Below, one piece after another: positions 8,695 to 17,091 of a stretch of DNA of 64,000 bases (position 1 is its first letter; each line of letters begins with the position of its first letter). The notes under the pieces are model-generated. The model was not told where the DNA came from and searched no databases. It worked only from the letters and a program-made list of their open reading frames with translations. Source of the DNA: Kistimonas sp964291485 (GTDB taxonomy: Bacteria > Pseudomonadota > Gammaproteobacteria > Pseudomonadales > Endozoicomonadaceae); contig OZ220224.1 in assembly GCA_964291485.2 (NCBI GenBank), positions 1,240,001-1,304,000 of the forward strand, read 5' to 3'. A program made the translations under genes and the position numbers.

Positions 8695-10530
8695 ATGGCG
8701 GATGGGATCAGGATAGATTCCACAGCGGCGTCGCAGTCAGCGAATAATGTACCGCTGGACGGAACAGAAAATACCAAGGAAGTGGTCGGTAGAGGCTTTG
8801 CTGATACCAACTCCATATCGCATCAAGGCCGCCGGGCTGTTGACGGGAAAGCGGCAGAACGAAAGATAGTGTTGCCGCCCCCCCGGCTAACGGCGGCCGA
8901 TGCCACGCCCCGAATGTTGCAGGAAGTGGACGCCAGTCTGAAGAATATCAACCCCTATGAAGCGTTAGGTGAGTTGTTTACTGAGACTGAAGAAGAGCTT
9001 GATGAAGGTGAAGTGGCCACTGCAGGGGAAGAGGGGGAGGTACAAACAGGTAAGCAACATGCACGATCGCGTATCCGCCGACAGAATGTATTAGCTGAGG
9101 CGGTCAGGCAACAGATGACCAACCCTGGCAAGGCGGATCTTCCGCAGGTGGGGCAGTTAACACAGGATGATATATCGCACTTTCAGGCGATTGAGCCCAA
9201 AACTGTAGAGGCATTGTCCGATACTGCACTGGATGTCATGGCGCATGTAGGGGCAATTGAAAGCGCTCCCAAAGAGTTGTTGGATGATATCAAATCCACA
9301 GCGGTCAAGGCCCTGAATGCGGTATTAACAGGCAATGTTGAAGATGCTGCCCGGTGGTTAATTGAGGTACAGACAAAGCTCCAGGACAACAGGATCAAAT
9401 TCGATTCTGAAGCCATTCAAGCCAATAAACAGCGGCAGCAGCAGATTCATGAAAACCGCATGGAAAAGTTGTTTAAGCAGCTGGAAAAACTTCGCGAAGC
9501 TAAAAAGCTGGGGCCTTTAATCAAAGCGCTGAGTATTGTCGCATTACTCGTCACATACATTATTGCCACTGTGACAATCATTACGCCGGGTGCGCAAGCC
9601 GCCGGAGCCCTGTTATTTGCCGCGGCAGCTGTTATGACGGCATCACTGGTGATCAGTGAAACCAAGGTGATTAAGGATGAGAAAGCCGCTCTGGCGGTGA
9701 GTATTACCCTGACGGTGCTTGCTGCAGCATTATCACTGGGGGCCGGGTTGGCAACTACCGTTGGTTCTGGTGCGACAACAGTCGCTTCGCAAACTGCTAA
9801 AACAGCGGCGGAAACTGCAGCGAAGACTGCCGCGAGGGAAGCGGCCAAAGCCGCGCTCAAGGAAGCCGCCAAAGGTGCTACCGATGATGTGATCAAGGCC
9901 GCAGCCAGGGAAGCGACGAAAAAAACGGCTGAACAGGTCGCACGGGAGGCGGCAGAAGCGGCAATCACTGAAGGCATGAAGCCAATGGCCAGGGAAATCA
10001 TGTACCGGTCAACCCAGAAAGCTGCGGAGCAGGCCGTTAAGAAAGCAACCGATTCTGTCATCAGGGAATCCGTCAAAGCCTCAACCAAAGCCAGCGTCAG
10101 GGGAATGACGCAGCAGCAGATGCAACCCACGGTCAATCGCATTACCAATACTGCCGGAAACATGAGTGAAAAAGCGCTCAAGAAAATTGGCCAGACAGCG
10201 GCTCAAGAAGCGACCCGCGATGCAAAAATGGGTGCGATGTCTAAAATCGCAACCTATGGCCGTTACAGCGCCCATTTTGTTCAAGGGGCTACCCTGACTG
10301 CTCAGGGGGGCGTGGAGATTAAGTCCACTGTCGTGAAAAAAGAGGCCGCCGATTTCGGTGCGGATGCCAAAGAGGATTTGGCGCGTATGGCACGGCTGCA
10401 GTTTTTCATGGAAACGTTAATGGAAAATATACGGGAGATTTATGAGCAGCTGACGTCCGGTCAGGAAATTGCCTCAAATACCCTGAAATCGGCACTGGAT
10501 ACCAAGAGTTCCATTATCAGTCATATCTGA
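8695..10530 (+). CDS. sctE: T3SS major translocator SctE (YopB/IpaB/SseC-like)
   Basis: The 611-residue candidate is a hydrophobic pore-forming translocator inserted into the host membrane. The N-terminal 190 residues are polar, a coiled-coil region (about 215-275) precedes a hydrophobic hairpin (about 278-360, with IVALLVTYIIATVTIITPG and a second Ala/Leu-rich span), and a long Ala/Lys/Thr-rich helical region follows to about residue 520. There is no signal peptide. This layout and the adjacent TPR chaperone match SctE proteins. The motif RRQNVLAEAVR near residue 125 recurs in the next gene. It is cotranscribed with its neighbours, with short gaps. Confidence 0.75.
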   Translation: MADGIRIDSTAASQSANNVPLDGTENTKEVVGRGFADTNSISHQGRRAVDGKAAERKIVLPPPRLTAADATPRMLQEVDASLKNINPYEALGELFTETEEELDEGEVATAGEEGEVQTGKQHARSRIRRQNVLAEAVRQQMTNPGKADLPQVGQLTQDDISHFQAIEPKTVEALSDTALDVMAHVGAIESAPKELLDDIKSTAVKALNAVLTGNVEDAARWLIEVQTKLQDNRIKFDSEAIQANKQRQQQIHENRMEKLFKQLEKLREAKKLGPLIKALSIVALLVTYIIATVTIITPGAQAAGALLFAAAAVMTASLVISETKVIKDEKAALAVSITLTVLAAALSLGAGLATTVGSGATTVASQTAKTAAETAAKTAAREAAKAALKEAAKGATDDVIKAAAREATKKTAEQVAREAAEAAITEGMKPMAREIMYRSTQKAAEQAVKKATDSVIRESVKASTKASVRGMTQQQMQPTVNRITNTAGNMSEKALKKIGQTAAQEATRDAKMGAMSKIATYGRYSAHFVQGATLTAQGGVEIKSTVVKKEAADFGADAKEDLARMARLQFFMETLMENIREIYEQLTSGQEIASNTLKSALDTKSSIISHI

Positions 10531-10555
10531 CAGAATCAGTTACAGGAGTTCATGG

Positions 10556-11998
10556 ATGAGCATTGATGGCGTTACACCGGGAACTGGTGGCGTTCCCCCC
10601 GAGAAATTGCCTCCGGATGGGCAGCCCCTCACTTCAAGTAAAACCGTGACGGCAGGAAATTTGAAAGGGAGTAATCTCCAGTTCGGTGAGTCTGTTTTGG
10701 CACAGAAGATGCCATCTAGTGGTATGCCGAAGCCTGCATTACAGAGCCCTGCCTCTGAGCCTTCCATGAAAAGCTACCAAAATACCATGAATGTCTTTAA
10801 CAGCGTGGCGTTACAGCTGGATGCTGAACAGCAGGCAGGTGTGCTGGCAGCGTTGGCGGAAGAGTTGGGCGCCGGCGGTGATGATGGTGAAGGCGGGGTC
10901 TTGATTGGCCAGAAAGGAGGGCGTGTAAGGCGACAGAACGTGCTGGCCCGGGAAGTACGTCTGAAAAATACCTCGCCGGAACAGGCGAAAGACCTGGCTA
11001 ACCAGTTGCGAAACATCGAGCGGGAGCTCACGACGCTAAAGTCTGCTAAACCGGAAGCGTTTGAGCAGACCAAAACAGCGATCAGTAAATTCCAGCAGGC
11101 TCTGGCCAGTGGTCAGTTGGATGCCGGTGAAGCGGCAGAATTACTGAAAGATATTCAGCAGAGTATGGAAAACGGGGCGTTTACCTTTGATCAGTCCAAA
11201 AAGGCACATATGGATCGCCTCATGAAGCAACTGAGCCCTTTCTCCCCACCAGACGCGAAGGAAATAAACCTGAAATCCACAGACAATGGACTATCCGCCA
11301 AGCTGGATAACAAAACGTCTGTTGAGGCTGACTTCAAGAATGGCAAGATGGCGTTGAATATTGACGGACAGAAAGTTGAATTTCAGTTTGGCCAGAAAGA
11401 CACCTTCAAGGCGACGATCAACGGCCAGCCGATGGAATTGGACCTGCATGAAACCCGGATTATGACCGATTTTTTCCAGATTATGTCCTTGTTTCATGAG
11501 ATGGGGGTTGCCATGCGCAGGGTGCATCGCGAAGGCCGGAACGCTTCCCAGGAAATGGTCGTTGAAAAGATCAAAATGCAGGCTGAGAAACAGCGTACAG
11601 CCGCCATGCAGCAGTTTGTTGCCGGGATGGTCAGTGCTTCTACGAAGATAGCCGCTGGACTGATACAAATGCGTGGCGCCACCCAAGCGATGAATGCATC
11701 TCGTCAGGGTACCCCACAGGGTATGGTTGAAGCGATGAACATGCGTTATCGCGGTATTTCCGAATTATTCAGTGCTATAGGTGAAGCCGGCGCCTCTGTT
11801 GCTCGCTACCAGGCGGGTATCACGGAGTCTGAGATCACGTTGCTACGTGCTGAAGAAGAACAGGCCCGGTTTACCAAACAGACCGAGCAGGACCAGATGG
11901 AAGTGGCCAAGGAGCTGACCAGCAAAGCCAGGGATACCTATATGCAGGTCTGGAACTCGTTCTTGCAGGCCCAGACGAAAATCAGTGGGAATATCTGA
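10556..11998 (+). CDS. sctB: T3SS minor translocator candidate SctB (YopD/EspB-like)
   Basis: The 480-residue protein begins MSIDGVTPG; ATG 10556 is used with CAGGAG upstream, because the ATG at 10552 closes immediately. The N-terminal half is polar, with RRQNVLAREVR near residue 125 as in the SctE candidate. The C-terminal part contains a long amphipathic region with moderately hydrophobic MQQFVAGMVSASTKIAAGL (about 340-360) and a final coiled coil, ending in FLQAQTKISGNI. Position after the chaperone and SctE, plus the single weak hydrophobic span, suggest the SctB partner of the pore. Sequence similarity to YopD or EspB is not obvious by eye. Confidence 0.55.
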   Translation: MSIDGVTPGTGGVPPEKLPPDGQPLTSSKTVTAGNLKGSNLQFGESVLAQKMPSSGMPKPALQSPASEPSMKSYQNTMNVFNSVALQLDAEQQAGVLAALAEELGAGGDDGEGGVLIGQKGGRVRRQNVLAREVRLKNTSPEQAKDLANQLRNIERELTTLKSAKPEAFEQTKTAISKFQQALASGQLDAGEAAELLKDIQQSMENGAFTFDQSKKAHMDRLMKQLSPFSPPDAKEINLKSTDNGLSAKLDNKTSVEADFKNGKMALNIDGQKVEFQFGQKDTFKATINGQPMELDLHETRIMTDFFQIMSLFHEMGVAMRRVHREGRNASQEMVVEKIKMQAEKQRTAAMQQFVAGMVSASTKIAAGLIQMRGATQAMNASRQGTPQGMVEAMNMRYRGISELFSAIGEAGASVARYQAGITESEITLLRAEEEQARFTKQTEQDQMEVAKELTSKARDTYMQVWNSFLQAQTKISGNI

Positions 11999-12025
11999 TC
12001 ACCGATAGCGGAATGGATACGCGAC

Positions 12026-13018
12026 ATGTCTATCGATGCGCTGAACAGCGGTTCGGTCAATACAGCGGGCTTAGACGGTTCGGATAAAACAGGGTCTGGC
12101 CGTCCGGTCAGCCCCTTCAGTCATTCCCAGTTGGGCAGTGGAAAAGTTATTTTTAACCCAAGTCTTTTTGTGGATGCCAGTGATATTCAGGATGCTCTGG
12201 AAGGGGGGGCAAACCTGAAAAAACTCATGGCTACATCCAAGAAAACGGAAGACACTAGTGACGACTTCCTTGAAACACTTCATAAAAAGCTGCAAGCCCT
12301 TAAAAAGGTTCAGGAAACTGGACAGTCACATCTTGATCCGGAACAGCTGGGTGCGTTGCTGAAGCAACTTCAGAACCTGCATGAGAACGGTGAGCTTAAC
12401 GAAACTGCCATCAAGCGGGCACTTGGAGGAATGTCAGGGCAGGATCAGTACGAAGCTCTGGGATTGATCATCGAAACTCTCCGGGAGTCGGACAGTGAAG
12501 CGTTGGCTAATAATCTGGCCAATACGCCTGTCATAGATCATAACGGACAGTCGGTCACCTTCTCTGAAATACGTAATGGTTTACAGGGCTCGATGAGCCG
12601 TGTGGCCGATTTCACGACGCTGGCGGAAGCCATGTCCTACATTCATGAAGAAATGAAAACATCCGGTGGCTTTTATGAAACAGTGCTAGCCGGTATCGAC
12701 TGGCTTCGTTCAGGGCTGGTGGTTGAAATGGCCATGATGGAGGGCGCCGGGGCAGCATCATCCAGTAGTGATTCAGGTAAAGCGACCGCTCAGGCTGCTG
12801 CAAAACTCTATCTTTCGGGGAATACCGATGGCGCGTTATCCGTTATTCACAGAATGTCTGACAAGGATGAGTTGCTGCTGTTACAGGATAAAATCAAGCA
12901 GGTGTCATCTAATACTCCGCACCTGGCAACAGTTCAGTCATTGATAGAGAAGCGGCTGACCCTGCTACAGCCAGAGAAAGGCAAGGAGTCTTCGGGACGC
13001 TCGGCCAGGAAAGGTTAA
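12026..13018 (+). CDS. sctW: T3SS gatekeeper candidate SctW (YopN/HrpJ-like)
   Basis: The 330-residue, helical, soluble protein begins MSIDALNSGS, similar to the preceding gene's N-terminus. YopN/InvE/SepL-type gatekeepers plug the export gate until host contact and are about this length. Recognition by sequence alone is weak. The call rests on order: the next two genes look like TyeA and SycN, the direct partners of YopN in Yersinia. Helical segments LDPEQLGALLKQLQNLHENGE and AEAMSYIHEEM are consistent with the HrpJ-type fold. It could instead be an unrelated secreted protein. Confidence 0.5.
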   Translation: MSIDALNSGSVNTAGLDGSDKTGSGRPVSPFSHSQLGSGKVIFNPSLFVDASDIQDALEGGANLKKLMATSKKTEDTSDDFLETLHKKLQALKKVQETGQSHLDPEQLGALLKQLQNLHENGELNETAIKRALGGMSGQDQYEALGLIIETLRESDSEALANNLANTPVIDHNGQSVTFSEIRNGLQGSMSRVADFTTLAEAMSYIHEEMKTSGGFYETVLAGIDWLRSGLVVEMAMMEGAGAASSSSDSGKATAQAAAKLYLSGNTDGALSVIHRMSDKDELLLLQDKIKQVSSNTPHLATVQSLIEKRLTLLQPEKGKESSGRSARKG

Positions 13019-13085
13019 AGCCTGATTGTCGATACGTGGAGCACCATTCCAGTTATTTCCACGAAAGGAGCTACGTTAACCCGTC

Positions 13086-13550
13086 ATGGATGCCACACAG
13101 TTAATACATATCAGAAAACGGCTGGAAGTCCTGTTTGGCCTCAACACCTTTATCCGCAAGTTTCAGGATGAAGAGCAGGTTGTTGATAAATTCCTGAAGG
13201 AATCTGATGCGCTGCCCAAGCCACAGCTGAAGGAAGGTGTAATAGCCCAGGAAGTGCTGAAATTGCTGGACCAGCGCTGGGTGTCTGTGGCTGACACGGA
13301 AGTGATTCCGGGAAAAATGGGCGTGCCAGAGGATCTGCTCGCCATTCGTATCTATGTACTCAACCAGGTACTGGAAGCCTACCGAAAGATTCCGGATCAA
13401 TATTTCAAGGAAAGTGATCACCGCGAAAATGTGCTTGAGGCTGTTCAGGAGGCTCTGGACGACCTGATCGAACAGGAAGAAGCTGAAGAGATGGGTGAAG
13501 AGTTCGATGATGAGGATGAAGACGACGATGATCTGGATTTCGATTTCTGA
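13086..13550 (+). CDS. tyeA-like: TyeA-like gatekeeper subunit with acidic tail
   Basis: This 154-residue protein has a core at about residues 56-130 that matches the Yersinia TyeA pattern as I recall it: a Leu-Leu-Asp-x-Arg-Trp start (LLDQRW), a mid helix, then FKESDHRENVLEAVQEALDDL with an acidic end. TyeA binds the C-terminus of YopN and regulates effector release. The N-terminal 55 residues are extra relative to TyeA (about 92 residues), and the last 25 are almost purely Asp/Glu. The ATG at 13086 follows AAAGGAG by an unusually long spacer of about 15 bp. It lies between the YopN and SycN candidates, matching the Yersinia order. Confidence 0.7.
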   Translation: MDATQLIHIRKRLEVLFGLNTFIRKFQDEEQVVDKFLKESDALPKPQLKEGVIAQEVLKLLDQRWVSVADTEVIPGKMGVPEDLLAIRIYVLNQVLEAYRKIPDQYFKESDHRENVLEAVQEALDDLIEQEEAEEMGEEFDDEDEDDDDLDFDF

Positions 13551-13562
13551 CCAGGAGGCGTT

Positions 13563-13946
13563 ATGAAGGATATTGTTGCCAGTGCTGTCGCAGATTTTGC
13601 CCGCACCATGGATGTGGATAACCTGAATCTGCCTGATAATGGCGATGCCGTCTGTTTTGCCTTTGACGCTGCCGGTGCCGGACAGTTTTTCATTGAATAC
13701 GACGATCTGGGTCTTTATCTGTGTCTCGCCAGAGAGGTCCCGGAGTATGATGCGGCCGAGAAGGCTGTCAGCGCATTTCGACTTTGTCATTACAAAAACA
13801 GCCGGAAATATGACACCCAGATGGCGATCAAGGATGGCAATCAGATGATTCTATTGGCTTATCTGGCGCAGGAGCAGGTCACTGGACCTGAGGTAGAGGC
13901 TGTTTTGCAGCATCTGGTTCAGATGCACGATCGAATTCAGGGCTGA
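13563..13946 (+). CDS. sycN-like: SycN-like class I T3SS chaperone
   Basis: The 127-residue small acidic protein has the alpha-beta pattern of CesT/SycE/SycN chaperones: an N-terminal helix (IVASAVADFARTMDV), beta strands (GQFFIEYDDLGLYLCLAREV), a second helix, strands around NQMILLAYL, and a C-terminal helix ending LQHLVQMHDRIQG. The spacing resembles Yersinia SycN, which with YscB escorts YopN. It starts 12 bp after the TyeA-like gene with a strong AGGAGG site. A generic effector chaperone cannot be excluded, but the neighbours favour a gatekeeper chaperone. Confidence 0.7.
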   Translation: MKDIVASAVADFARTMDVDNLNLPDNGDAVCFAFDAAGAGQFFIEYDDLGLYLCLAREVPEYDAAEKAVSAFRLCHYKNSRKYDTQMAIKDGNQMILLAYLAQEQVTGPEVEAVLQHLVQMHDRIQG

Positions 13947-14069
13947 ATGCGATTACTGCCGTTTTTTTTATTTCGAATCATGTAGTTCGTCGGATATTTT
14001 TTCTGGACGTAAGTCTTATTGACTAAACTTTCTTAATAACAGTAGCCATTAAAAGTCGAGGCAGTAGTT

Positions 14070-14498
14070 ATGACAACCAATATTAATGGCGTTGGCGGCG
14101 TTACCGACAAAGGCTTACAGAAGTCCGACGAACAGGATCTTGAACAGCTCAAGGAGCAGGCGGACTCCGAGGATACTGCACAATTCGATGCCTTGATGAA
14201 TGAAGGCGGTATCAAGAGTGAAAGTGAAACGAATGTGGCAGGCGAACCGGTAGTCTTCAAGGAAGCTCCTGCCAATGCCGGTGACAAGATCCTGAATGCT
14301 TTCATGGGCATGAAGGACAATATCGAAACACGGCACAGTGACATCAATAAAATGCTGGGCGGCGAAGGGTTTATGTCAATGAAGGATATGATCAATTCCC
14401 AGCGGGCGATCACCAACCTGACCATGACGGAAGACTTGATCGCCAAAATTGTGGGTAAAGCTACTCAGAATATCGATACCCTGATGAAACAGCAGTAA
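14070..14498 (+). CDS. sctI: T3SS inner rod protein SctI (YscI-like)
   Basis: The 142-residue protein has a polar, disordered-looking N-terminus and a helical C-terminus ending KIVGKATQNIDTLMKQQ, the pattern of YscI/EscI inner-rod subunits that anchor the needle in the basal body. It directly precedes sctJ, sctK and sctL, the same order as yscI-J-K-L in Yersinia. A likely promoter region lies in the 123-bp gap before it (a TTGACT at about 14020), so it may start a second transcript. Confidence 0.8.
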   Translation: MTTNINGVGGVTDKGLQKSDEQDLEQLKEQADSEDTAQFDALMNEGGIKSESETNVAGEPVVFKEAPANAGDKILNAFMGMKDNIETRHSDINKMLGGEGFMSMKDMINSQRAITNLTMTEDLIAKIVGKATQNIDTLMKQQ

Positions 14499-14549
14499 AC
14501 CAGCAGGGCGACCGGTAAAAACCAAGGACGCTTTTACAGGTACAGAGCG

Positions 14550-15365
14550 GTGCAAAAATCCAGAATACTAGCCTGCCTGGCATTTATACTGCTGTTGTCG
14601 GGATGTGAGGTGAAACTGTATACGGGGCTGACCGAGCGGGAAGGCAATGACATGCTGGCCATCTTGCTGGAAGGCGGTATCAACGCCCGCAAGGAATTGG
14701 ATAAGGATAAGAACCTGACGCTCTATGTGGGGCAGGATCAGGTGTCACGAGCCATCCGGATGCTCCGGAACAATGGCTTCCCGAAAGATCGTTTCTCGTC
14801 TGTCAGTGAAATTTTCCCCAAAGATGGCCTGATTTCGTCGCCTACTGAAGAGCGTGCCCGTTATACCTATGCCATGTCACAGGAGCTGGCTGCCACGTTG
14901 TCGATGATTGATGGCGTGCTGACGGCCCGTGTGCATGTCGTGTTGCCTCAGGATTCTGCCGGGATGCCTGAAGATGCTTTCCCGTCGTCTGCCTCCGTAT
15001 TCATCAAATACACGCCGGAGCTTGAGCTGGGTGGATTTGTCCCCAAGGTCAAAACGCTGGTTGCAAACAGCATCGAAGGATTGAGCCTGGACAAGATTAC
15101 GGTTTCACTGTTCCCGTCGGCGCGTATTGAGGGTAAACCGACAGAAGTCGTCAGTCCGGAGCTATCGACGTTCCTTTCCATTCGGGTTAGCCCGGAAAGT
15201 AAGTCTCGCCTTTACCTGCTGTTAGGCAGCCTCCTGATATTGCTGGTGGGTGTTTCGGCTTTCTGTGGCTGGATCATCTGGCAAAAAATGCAGCGCAAAC
15301 GTCAGGGCGGCGATGAAGACGATGAGGGCTTCATGGCGCCCGTTGAGCTGGATCGGGAACCGTAA
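14550..15365 (+). CDS. sctJ: T3SS inner-membrane ring lipoprotein SctJ (YscJ/PrgK)
   Basis: The 271-residue lipoprotein forms the periplasmic inner ring of the basal body. The start is GTG at 14550. A lipoprotein signal peptide ends in the lipobox LLSGC (Cys at residue 19). The periplasmic YscJ/FliF-type ring domain follows, with YTGLTEREGNDMLAILLEGG, SATYAMSQ-like ELAATLSMIDGVLTARVHVVLP and SVFIKYTP, all strong family motifs. A C-terminal membrane span (about 222-245) precedes a charged tail. Length and layout are normal for SctJ. Confidence 0.95.
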   Translation: MQKSRILACLAFILLLSGCEVKLYTGLTEREGNDMLAILLEGGINARKELDKDKNLTLYVGQDQVSRAIRMLRNNGFPKDRFSSVSEIFPKDGLISSPTEERARYTYAMSQELAATLSMIDGVLTARVHVVLPQDSAGMPEDAFPSSASVFIKYTPELELGGFVPKVKTLVANSIEGLSLDKITVSLFPSARIEGKPTEVVSPELSTFLSIRVSPESKSRLYLLLGSLLILLVGVSAFCGWIIWQKMQRKRQGGDEDDEGFMAPVELDREP

Positions 15366-15371
15366 CCAGTC

Positions 15372-16025
15372 ATGGGCATGCAGCAGCTGGTGCAGTTACT
15401 GGATTTCAATTACGCCCCGGCGGCGTATATCGATGCCAGCTGGTTGCAACCCCTTGACCATGGTGATGTAGCCGCTGCCATGTTGGGTAATCCAGTTGCC
15501 CAGCCCTGGATGTCGAAGTTTATTCTGCGCACGTTCAACCTGGCCGATGATGTGGACTTCAACTTTGAAAATGACGTGAAACGAATTGCACTGCTGGAGC
15601 GTCCCCAGTTGGCCCAAACAGTTTACCATGCCGGACTGTCGTTAAATTCAGCCATGCTGCGGGGTATTGTTAAACGACAGGAACGCAGTGCCATAGAGGC
15701 CTGTATCGGTGCGGATGCCTTTATGTTTGCGATCAAGAAAGCGCCGTACATCGCAGGTGCCTTGCCGAACAACTTTCCCTGCGATTTCCAGATTGACTGG
15801 AATAATCCGGATGAAATGAAAAAACACCTGTTCCGTTCCGGCGTGAAACTCTTGGGAACCGTGCTGAAGAAAGAACCTGAATGCTATAAGCGTCGTTTGT
15901 TATTCAAGTTTCCCGTGGCCAGTAAAGAATATTTTTATTCGGCCTCTGCCATGCAGAGCAGTGATGAGGTGATCCGCCAGGGCGGCATCATGTTGAAAAA
16001 ACTGATGAAAGAGTTTTCAGGATGA
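15372..16025 (+). CDS. sctK: T3SS sorting platform protein SctK (YscK-like)
   Basis: The 217-residue soluble protein matches YscK/SctK in size and position between sctJ and sctL. SctK links the cytoplasmic sorting platform (SctQ, SctL, SctN) to the basal body. The sequence shows the typical N-terminal F-N-Y-x-P stretch (LLDFNYAPAAYID, with W at about residue 24) and a mixed alpha-beta body. It begins 6 bp after the sctJ stop, with no clear ribosome site, suggesting translational coupling, and its stop overlaps the sctL start by 4 bp (ATGA). Confidence 0.8.
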   Translation: MGMQQLVQLLDFNYAPAAYIDASWLQPLDHGDVAAAMLGNPVAQPWMSKFILRTFNLADDVDFNFENDVKRIALLERPQLAQTVYHAGLSLNSAMLRGIVKRQERSAIEACIGADAFMFAIKKAPYIAGALPNNFPCDFQIDWNNPDEMKKHLFRSGVKLLGTVLKKEPECYKRRLLFKFPVASKEYFYSASAMQSSDEVIRQGGIMLKKLMKEFSG

Positions 16026-16678
16026 CTATTCGTGTCGTTGGCATAAATCACAATGCCATTCAGTTGCCGCAGGGAACCAAGGTACTCAAGGCTGCGGAAT
16101 ATCAGGCCATTGCCCAGCTGGCATCCATGCTCGATATTGCCAGGGAAAGGGCTGACTCCATCATTGAACAGGCCAGGAAAACCTTTGAGAAGGAAAAACA
16201 GCGTGGTTTTGATGAAGGTGTTCTGGAAAGTAAAATCGAGCAGTCTGAACAAATGCTGAAGATGGTAGGTCGCAGTATCAACTACCTGGCGGAAGTGGAA
16301 GGTGAAATGGCGGAAATTCTGATGAATGCCGTCAAGAAGATCATTGACGGTTTTGATGATCGGGAGTTGACCGTTGGACTGATACGCAGTGCGCTTCAGC
16401 ATGTCAGAAATGAACGACAGGTTAGTGTTCGCATTCCACCGGGGCATTATACGTTTGTTAAAGAGCGCATTGCCGAGATTCTCGCGGATTATAAAGGCGT
16501 TGGTTTCATTAATCCGGTTTCTGATCCACGACTCGATTCAGGTAGTTGTATTTTGGAAAGTCAGATCGGCGTGGTGGATGCCAGTATTGATATTCAACTT
16601 GAAGCCCTGAAACGACGGTTTGAAAGTATTTCGGCAGAAACTATGGGTGCTATTAAGCGTTCTGAAGCCGATATCTGA
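16022..16678 (+). CDS. sctL: T3SS stator protein SctL (YscL/HrpE-like)
   Basis: The 218-residue SctL homologue is the peripheral stalk that links and regulates the SctN ATPase. An N-terminal region with a coiled coil (about residues 40-85, KTFEKEKQRGFDEGVLESK) is followed by the V-type ATPase subunit E-like C-terminal domain with ILMNAVKKIIDGFDD, VSVRIPPGHY and DPRLDSGSCILES, well-known family landmarks. It overlaps sctK by 4 bp and ends the sctI-J-K-L block. The ATPase it should contact (sctN) is not in this window. Confidence 0.9.
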   Translation: MTIRVVGINHNAIQLPQGTKVLKAAEYQAIAQLASMLDIARERADSIIEQARKTFEKEKQRGFDEGVLESKIEQSEQMLKMVGRSINYLAEVEGEMAEILMNAVKKIIDGFDDRELTVGLIRSALQHVRNERQVSVRIPPGHYTFVKERIAEILADYKGVGFINPVSDPRLDSGSCILESQIGVVDASIDIQLEALKRRFESISAETMGAIKRSEADI

Positions 16679-16735
16679 TCTTTGCGTATTCACACCAGTG
16701 TGTATTGTTTTTCCTTATTGTTTTTTCTCTCTATT

Positions 16736-16780
16736 TGTAATCGCCGGGTGAATTAAACTTTTATTACCTCGGCGATTACA
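16736..16780. promoter_or_regulatory. Long inverted repeat between sctL and the interrupted gene
   Basis: Two perfect 11-bp arms, TGTAATCGCCG and CGGCGATTACA, flank a 23-bp AT-rich centre. The structure lies 57 bp after sctL and 82 bp before the next ATG. There is no T tract, so it is either a factor-assisted terminator or an operator-type site. The widely spaced arms would suit a dimer bridging two helical turns or more. Confidence 0.45.
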
Positions 16781-17091
16781 ATACATTCCTCATCCCGATA
16801 CTCTCTTTTTTAGGGTTGTTCTATGTAACCCGTCCTCGTTTTAAACAGGGAGTAAAATAGCATGCCAATGAAAAGTGATGCCTTGGAAGGATATGTGTTT
16901 TATATCTGTGAAAAGGGTAATAATATCTTTGATCAGGGTAGAGGGTTAGTCCGTAAGGTCTATTCGGATACCTGGGGAACATCGCAATTTAATGATGATG
17001 TTGATCTTGGTGTTGTTGCTCTCAACAGTGATGGCGCTACGATTGGTAATGTGAATGTTGTTATCAGGAAACCACAGACACGGTTACCTAG

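Noticed and set aside
9447..10181. Minus-strand 244-residue Ala/Ser-rich frame opposite sctE
   Set aside because: It mirrors the Ala-rich coding of sctE, has no ribosome site and shows no family motif.
13101..13790. Minus-strand 229-residue frame opposite the tyeA- and sycN-like genes
   Set aside because: It spans two well-supported plus-strand genes and their strong ribosome site; the translation looks random.
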